Shown here: one piece after another, positions 51,844 through 64,000 of the stretch
Numbering within the stretch: position 1 is the stretch's first letter
How the letters are laid out: each line of letters starts with the position of its first letter
NCBI RefSeq assembly: GCF_002836515.1
Contig: NZ_PJBC01000064.1
Span: forward strand, 116,372 to 180,371
Direction of reading: 5' to 3'
DNA: 64,000 nt
DNA from: Pseudomonas sp. Choline-02u-1
Lineage (GTDB): Bacteria > Pseudomonadota > Gammaproteobacteria > Pseudomonadales > Pseudomonadaceae
Made by a program: the position numbers and the translations under genes
Notes under the pieces: model-generated
What the model saw: only the letters and a program-made list of their open reading frames with translations
Database searches by the model: none
What the model was told of the DNA's origin: nothing

Positions 51844-51872
51844 AGTCTAAAGAGGATCTTGATTCCAGTCAA
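51844..51872 (-). promoter_or_regulatory. Promoter of the str operon (rpsL)
   Basis: Minus strand TTGACT (51872-51867), 17-bp spacer, TAGACT (51849-51844). Start near 51837, about 85 nt before rpsL. No clear terminator separates it from rpoC, only a GTCAAGG/CCTTGAC inverted repeat (51868-51909), so rpoBC read-through is likely. Confidence 0.82.
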
Positions 51873-51968
51873 GGCAAGGCCCCGACCTCCCCGCCCATCG
51901 AACCTTGACTTGATGTCTCGATTCGACGAACGGAGCGATCAGGGCCTCACTCTCGTATATCGCAGAAC

Positions 51969-56168
<4,200 letters not shown>

Positions 56169-56232
56169 GGCCTTTCCTCCTGGCGGAGCAGAGAGCGGGC
56201 AATCCTGCCCCGCTCTCGATTCGCGTCACGTG

Positions 56233-60306
<4,074 letters not shown>

Positions 60307-60452
60307 CAGCGTTCCCCAGCTTGGTCACCTGCTTGTTTGGCCCCTCCCGACGGGAGCAGCCAGAAAATCGTGCAAACCCCATGGTTTGCGCCACCGCATC
60401 GGGTGGTTACAGCGCCTTTATCGACACCGACCCAGTCGGCTGCCAATAACGG

Positions 60453-60481
60453 AAAAAGGCCGGTGGCAAGAGCCACCAGCC
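60453..60481 (-). terminator. Attenuator between rplL and rpoB
   Basis: On the minus strand GGCTGGTGGC pairs with GCCACCGGCC (one G-T pair) around TCTT, followed by TTTTT: a complete intrinsic terminator inside the operon, placed as the partial terminator known from E. coli. Confidence 0.85.
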
Positions 60482-60527
60482 ATCAGCCTGTCGCTTGACG
60501 CTCGGGCTGGAGGAGCAAAGTCGATGC

Positions 60528-60893
60528 TTACTTCAGCTCGACTTTAGCGCCTGCTTCTTCCAGCTTCTTCTTGGCGTCTTCAGCCGCTTCTTTCGAAACG
60601 CCTTCAGCTACAACCTGAGGAGCGCCGTCTACTTTCTCTTTGGCTTCTTTCAGGCCCAGACCGGTCAGTTCACGAACTGCCTTGATCACGTTAACCTTCT
60701 TCTCGCCAGCTTCCAGCAGAACAACGTTGAACTCGGTTTGCTCTTCAACAGCAGCAGCAGCTACAGCTGGGCCAGCCGAAGCGGCAGCAGCGGTAACACC
60801 GAAGGTTTCTTCCATCGCTTTGATCAGCTCAACGATTTCCACTACGGATTTCTGGCCGATTGCTTCGATGATTTGTTCGTTAGTCAGAGACAT
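60528..60893 (-). CDS. rplL: 50S ribosomal protein L7/L12
   Basis: Stalk protein of 121 residues, present in several copies per ribosome, which recruits translation GTPases. N-terminal dimerisation domain MSLTNEQIIEAIGQKSVVEI (1-35), an Ala-rich hinge (AAAASAGPAVAAAAV) and the C-terminal domain KVNVIKAVRELTGLGLKEAK, with the GTPase-binding helix. 73 bases after rplJ, before the attenuator. Confidence 0.98.
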   Translation of the reverse strand: MSLTNEQIIEAIGQKSVVEIVELIKAMEETFGVTAAAASAGPAVAAAAVEEQTEFNVVLLEAGEKKVNVIKAVRELTGLGLKEAKEKVDGAPQVVAEGVSKEAAEDAKKKLEEAGAKVELK

Positions 60894-60966
60894 GACTCAA
60901 TTCCTGAATTGGGGGACGGCCTACGCGACCATCGAAATAAACAAAAAACGCGAGAAGTGACGAGCC

Positions 60967-61467
60967 TTAGGCTGCGGCAGCTTCTTTCTGGTCGCGAATT
61001 GCCGCCAGAGTACGAGCCAATTTGCTGGTAGCGCCTTGAATCACGCTCATCAGCTGAGAAATTGCTTCGTCACGGGTCGGCAGAGTTGCCAGTACGTCGA
61101 TCTGATTAGCTGCGAGGAACTTGCCCTCGAACGCAGCTGCCTTGATCTCGAACTTGTCCTGACCCTTGGCAAACTCTTTGAAGATACGGGCAGCAGCGCC
61201 CGGATGTTCGTTGGAGAATGCAATCAGGGTCGGGCCGGTGAACACGTCGTTGAGGACACTGTATTGAGTGTCAGCAACAGCGCGCTTGAGCAGGGTGTTA
61301 CGTACAACACGTACGTAAACGCCAGCTTCACGAGCCTCTTTACGGAGTCCGGTCATTGCGCCTACTGTTACGCCACGTGCATCAACCACGACAGCGGACA
61401 GAGCGACTTTGGCAGCCTCGTTGACTTCAGCGACGATGGCCTTCTTGTCTTCGAGATTAATTGCCAC
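60967..61467 (-). CDS. rplJ: 50S ribosomal protein L10
   Basis: Stalk-base protein of 166 residues. The start is GTG (61467), preceded by AGGAG: (M)AINLEDKKAIVAEVNEAAKV, then GVTVGAMTGLRKEAREAGVY and the C-terminal helix that binds L7/L12 dimers (LMSVIQGATSKLARTLAAIR). In E. coli the L10-L7/L12 complex represses its own leader; a matching structured leader lies upstream. Confidence 0.98.
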   Translation of the reverse strand: MAINLEDKKAIVAEVNEAAKVALSAVVVDARGVTVGAMTGLRKEAREAGVYVRVVRNTLLKRAVADTQYSVLNDVFTGPTLIAFSNEHPGAAARIFKEFAKGQDKFEIKAAAFEGKFLAANQIDVLATLPTRDEAISQLMSVIQGATSKLARTLAAIRDQKEAAAA

Positions 61468-61640
61468 GGGTTTAACTCCTGCTTGTTACCGTTTCATTCG
61501 ATCGAAACCGAATGTCGTTTTGGTGTCTGATTCGGTAAGGAACCGGGAGCACCATCTGCGTAGGCTGATGGTTTAAGACTTGCGCCGCCTACGGTCTTGG
61601 ATAGCCCCCGCCAGGCAGGGACCCCAATTTTTCAATTGAC
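61468..61640 (-). promoter_or_regulatory. L10 leader region (autoregulatory RNA)
   Basis: The 198-base gap between rplA and rplJ carries two overlapping pairings on the minus strand: GTAGGC/GCCTAC (61592-61587 with 61565-61560) and ACCATC/GATGGT (61572-61567 with 61556-61551). They interlock, so only one can form at a time or they form a pseudoknot. Position fits the known L10 leader. Exact limits are approximate. Confidence 0.7.
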
Positions 61641-61665
61641 GCGATCTCTCGCGCCAATCCGTGTC

Positions 61666-62361
61666 TTACGCGTCCAGCGAGCTCTGGTCGATAACCAGAC
61701 CTGGGCCCATAGTGGTGCTCAGGGTAACGCGCTTGACGTAGATACCTTTCGAAGAAGCTGGCTTGATACGCTTCAGGTCAGCGATCAGGGCTTCAACGTT
61801 TTCCTTCAGCTTGACGGCGTCGAAACCGATCTTGCCAACGGAGGTGTGGATGATGCCGTTTTTGTCGGTGCGATAACGAACCTGACCAGCCTTGGCGTTT
61901 TTAACCGCGGTAGCTACGTCTGGAGTCACGGTACCAACTTTAGGGTTAGGCATCAGACCACGTGGACCGAGGATCTGACCCAACTGACCAACAACGCGCA
62001 TAGCATCCGGAGATGCGATAACTACGTCGTAGTTCAGGTCGCCGCCTTTCATTTCGGCAGCCAGGTCGTCCATGCCTACACGGTCAGCGCCGGCAGCCAA
62101 AGCGGCCTCGGCAGCTGGACCCTGGGTGAACACTGCAACGCGAACAGTCTTGCCAGTGCCGTGCGGCAGCACGGTAGCGCTACGAACAACCTGGTCGGAT
62201 TTACGCGGGTCTACACCCAGGTTTACAGCAACGTCGAACGACTCGCTGAACTTGACAGTCGACAGCTCAGCCAGCAAAGCGGCAGCATCTACAATGTTGT
62301 AGGCCTTGCCTGCTTCGATTTTGCCGGCGATAGCCTTTTGACGCTTGGTCAGCTTAGCCAT
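61666..62361 (-). CDS. rplA: 50S ribosomal protein L1
   Basis: L1-stalk protein of 231 residues that moves deacylated tRNA from the E site, and translational repressor of rplK-rplA in E. coli. MAKLTKRQKAIAGKIEAGKA, SFDVAVNLGVDPRKSDQVVR, GPRGLMPNPKVGTVT and VTLSTTMGPGLVIDQSSLDA. Its ATG shares one base with the rplK stop (TAATG). Confidence 0.98.
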   Translation of the reverse strand: MAKLTKRQKAIAGKIEAGKAYNIVDAAALLAELSTVKFSESFDVAVNLGVDPRKSDQVVRSATVLPHGTGKTVRVAVFTQGPAAEAALAAGADRVGMDDLAAEMKGGDLNYDVVIASPDAMRVVGQLGQILGPRGLMPNPKVGTVTPDVATAVKNAKAGQVRYRTDKNGIIHTSVGKIGFDAVKLKENVEALIADLKRIKPASSKGIYVKRVTLSTTMGPGLVIDQSSLDA

Positions 62362-62792
62362 TACACACCCTCCACGTTAAGGCCCATGCTACGAGCAGAA
62401 CCGGCGATAGTACGCACGGCCGCATCCATATCAGCTGCAGTCAGATCCGCGTTTTTGGTTTTCGCGATTTCTTCCAGCTGAGCACGGGTAACAGTGCCAA
62501 CCTTAACAGTGTTCGGACGAGCGGAGCCGCTAGTCAGACCGGCCGCCTTCTTCAGCAGAACCGAAGCAGGGGTGGATTTGGTTTCGAAAGTGAAGCTACG
62601 GTCGCTGTAGACAGTGATGATCACTGGAGTCGGCAGACCTGGCTCAAGACCCTGAGTACGGGCGTTGAAGGCCTTGCAGAATTCCATGATGTTCACGCCG
62701 TGCTGACCCAGAGCAGGACCAACAGGTGGGCTTGGGTTAGCCTGAGCGGCCTTCACTTGCAGCTTGATGTAAGCGGTAATCTTCTTGGCCAT
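62361..62792 (-). CDS. rplK: 50S ribosomal protein L11
   Basis: GTPase-centre protein of 143 residues. AKKITAYIKLQVKAAQANPS, PPVGPALGQHGVNIMEFCKA (thiostrepton-site Pro residues) and the C-terminal RNA-binding domain ending SARSMGLNVEGV. It also senses uncharged tRNA for RelA. 118 bases after nusG, behind the nusG terminator; a separate L11 operon promoter is likely but I could not pick it confidently. Confidence 0.98.
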   Translation of the reverse strand: MAKKITAYIKLQVKAAQANPSPPVGPALGQHGVNIMEFCKAFNARTQGLEPGLPTPVIITVYSDRSFTFETKSTPASVLLKKAAGLTSGSARPNTVKVGTVTRAQLEEIAKTKNADLTAADMDAAVRTIAGSARSMGLNVEGV

Positions 62793-62865
62793 GAGGCACT
62801 CCAATTACGGGTTCGAACGCCTCGAAAGGCTCCCCGGTTACTTGCGCGTTTATCCCAGTGACGAC

Positions 62866-62896
62866 AAAACCCCACAGCCTAGGGCTGCGGGGTTGG
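62866..62896 (-). terminator. Terminator after nusG
   Basis: On the minus strand AACCCCGCAGCC pairs with GGCTGTGGGGTT around TA, with a G-T pair, followed by TTTTG. It separates secE-nusG from rplKAJL, perhaps partially. Confidence 0.85.
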
Positions 62897-62910
62897 GATT
62901 GCTTGTCCAG

Positions 62911-63444
62911 CTAGACCTTTTCGACCTGACTGAACTCGAGCTCCACCGGAGTAGAGCGCCCGAAAATGAGCACCGCCACTTGGATCCGGCTCTTTTCGTA
63001 GTTAACTTCTTCCACAACGCCGTTGAAATCGGCGAATGGACCGTCATTGACACGTACCGTCTCGCCTGGCTCGAACAACGTCTTCGGCTTCGGCTTGTCG
63101 CTACCGTCAGCAACGCGACGCAGAATCGCTTCTGCCTCTTTATCAGTGATTGGCGCAGGCTTGTCAGCGGTCCCGCCGATGAAGCCCATCACCCGAGGAG
63201 TATCCTTGACCAAGTGCCAAGTACCCTCATTCATATCCATCTGGACCAGCACATAGCCCGGGAAGAACTTGCGCTCGCTTTTGCGCTTCTGGCCGTTGCG
63301 CATCTCAACCACTTCTTCAGTGGGAACCAGAATCTCGCCGAAGCCATCTTCCATGCCAGCCAGCTTTACGCGCTCGATCAGCGAGCGCATCACATGCTTC
63401 TCGTAACCCGAGTAAGCATGCACAACATACCAACGCTTAGCCAC
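62911..63444 (-). CDS. nusG: Transcription termination/antitermination protein NusG
   Basis: A 177-residue factor that couples RNA polymerase to Rho or to S10 and the leading ribosome. NGN domain: AKRWYVVHAYSGYEKHVMRS, FFPGYVLVQMDMNEGTWHLV. KOW domain: FEPGETVRVNDGPFADFNGV. The start codon is GTG at 63444, immediately before AKRWYVVHAYSG. Nine bases after secE. Confidence 0.98.
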   Translation of the reverse strand: MAKRWYVVHAYSGYEKHVMRSLIERVKLAGMEDGFGEILVPTEEVVEMRNGQKRKSERKFFPGYVLVQMDMNEGTWHLVKDTPRVMGFIGGTADKPAPITDKEAEAILRRVADGSDKPKPKTLFEPGETVRVNDGPFADFNGVVEEVNYEKSRIQVAVLIFGRSTPVELEFSQVEKV

Positions 63445-63453
63445 GGGACACCC

Positions 63454-63822
63454 TTAGCCGACAATCAAGGAAACAAGCCAGCCGAGCAGGGAATCAAGCC
63501 CCCACAACAGCAACGCCATAACCAGAACAACAGCCACGACAATCAGCGTGGTCTGTGTGGTTTCTTGGCGAGTTGGCCACACGACTTTACGAATCTCGGT
63601 GCGAGCTTCCTTAACCAGTACAAAGAAAGACTTGCCCTTCGCGGTTTGCAGGCCTACAAAGGCAGCTACAGCAGCGATGACAAGCAAAGCGAGTACACGG
63701 TACAGGATCGGCGAAGCAGCGTAATACTGATTGCCAACAACGCCAACAACTACCAAAGCGACTACTACAAGCCACTTGAGCAGATCGAAGCGAGAGCCTT
63801 GAGCTTCAGCCTTAGGAGTCAT
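63454..63822 (-). CDS. secE: Preprotein translocase subunit SecE
   Basis: Small essential membrane clamp of SecYEG, 122 residues, three predicted helices: two near the N-terminus (LLKWLVVVALVVVGVVGNQY; LYRVLALLVIAAVAAFVGLQ) as in the long enterobacterial form, and the conserved one after the amphipathic KEARTEIRKVVWPTRQETTQ. 45 bases after tRNA-Trp, nine before nusG, so probably co-transcribed with the tRNA. Confidence 0.97.
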   Translation of the reverse strand: MTPKAEAQGSRFDLLKWLVVVALVVVGVVGNQYYAASPILYRVLALLVIAAVAAFVGLQTAKGKSFFVLVKEARTEIRKVVWPTRQETTQTTLIVVAVVLVMALLLWGLDSLLGWLVSLIVG

Positions 63823-63867
63823 CTATGAAGATCCTGTGAAAAGAAAGCCAGACACACCAAGTGAATC

Positions 63868-63943
63868 TGGCAGGTCAGGAGGGAATCGAACCCCCAACCT
63901 ACGGTTTTGGAGACCGTCGCTCTGCCAATTGAGCTACTGACCT
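63868..63943 (-). tRNA. trpT: tRNA-Trp (anticodon CCA)
   Basis: 76-nt tRNA on the minus strand. Acceptor stem AGGTCAG pairs with CTGACCT, D-arm AGCTC...GAGC, anticodon stem-loop ACGGTCTCCAAAACCGT with CCA at the centre, T-arm GGGGGTTCGATTCCC, and an encoded 3' CCA (63870-63868). It precedes secE, the arrangement found in P. aeruginosa after tufB. Confidence 0.97.
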
Positions 63944-63963
63944 AAAACAAAATCAGGCCGACC

Positions 63964-63992
63964 ATTATGCCGGCCCGAAAAATACATTACAA
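63964..63992 (-). promoter_or_regulatory. Promoter of tRNA-Trp
   Basis: Minus strand TTGTAA (63992-63987), 17-bp spacer, CATAAT (63969-63964), with a GC-rich discriminator (GGTCGG), typical of stable-RNA promoters. Start near 63957, 14 nt before the tRNA. Confidence 0.7.
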
Positions 63993-64000
63993 CCGCTTAT

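Noticed and set aside
48669..51908. Open frame of 1079 codons opposite fusA and rpsG
   Set aside because: Antisense shadow crossing several real genes and gaps, with no family resemblance.

Overview
This window is chromosomal DNA from a Pseudomonas of the fluorescens group. The evidence is GC-rich coding sequence, REP hairpins of the fluorescens type, and gene order matching blocks I remember from P. aeruginosa (PA4064-PA4069 at the left end; ssb-MFS-uvrA-ftnA-katA and the ribosomal/RNA polymerase cluster, PA4232 to about PA4276, on the right). The protein sequences also fit Pseudomonas RpoB, RpoC and UvrA. The species assignment is inference.

Positions 1-5300 hold the end of an ABC transporter operon (ATPase, FtsX-type permease, DUF3299 protein; the Zur/zinc-linked block of P. 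aeruginosa), an OmpW/OprG porin behind a likely ANR-type site, and two overlapping sugar-nucleotide enzymes on the minus strand. Positions 5597-12109 carry the large helicase Lhr and a MscS-family channel. Positions 12313-16290 are four genes coupled by ATGA overlaps (DUF72, EEP hydrolase, cardiolipin synthase ClsB, YbhN-like membrane protein), a phospholipid unit. Positions 16350-20054 hold a hydrolase/DUF3182 pair and a GlxA regulator diverging from a cysteine hydrolase.

Positions 20198-24743 are a complete yjfI-J-K-L-M-C cluster: a PspA-family protein, a DUF350 membrane protein, small DUF proteins and a glutathionylspermidine-synthase-like ATP-grasp enzyme. Its promoter is flanked by two copies of a CACGCGTGAG palindrome. 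It is the best candidate here for an under-described system, probably for envelope stress or modification.

From 24800 the minus strand carries an acyltransferase, ssb and a YajR-type MFS transporter, with uvrA divergent on the plus strand. FtnA-type ferritin and katA follow on the minus strand.

The right half (33583-63943) is one continuous minus-strand gene-expression cluster. In transcription order it is tRNA-Trp, secE, nusG, rplK, rplA, rplJ, rplL, rpoB, rpoC, rpsL, rpsG, fusA, tuf, the S10 operon (rpsJ to rpsQ), the spc genes (rplN to rpmJ) and the alpha operon (rpsM to rplQ). Sigma70-like promoters with exact 17-bp spacers are visible before tRNA-Trp, rpsL, rpsJ, rpsH and rpsM. An attenuator-like hairpin lies between rplL and rpoB. 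The rpsN-rpsH gap is unusual: 208 nt with a promoter, several hairpins and a possible RNA switch.

No prophage, insertion sequence, CRISPR array or rRNA was seen. No gene-free stretch exceeds 300 bases.
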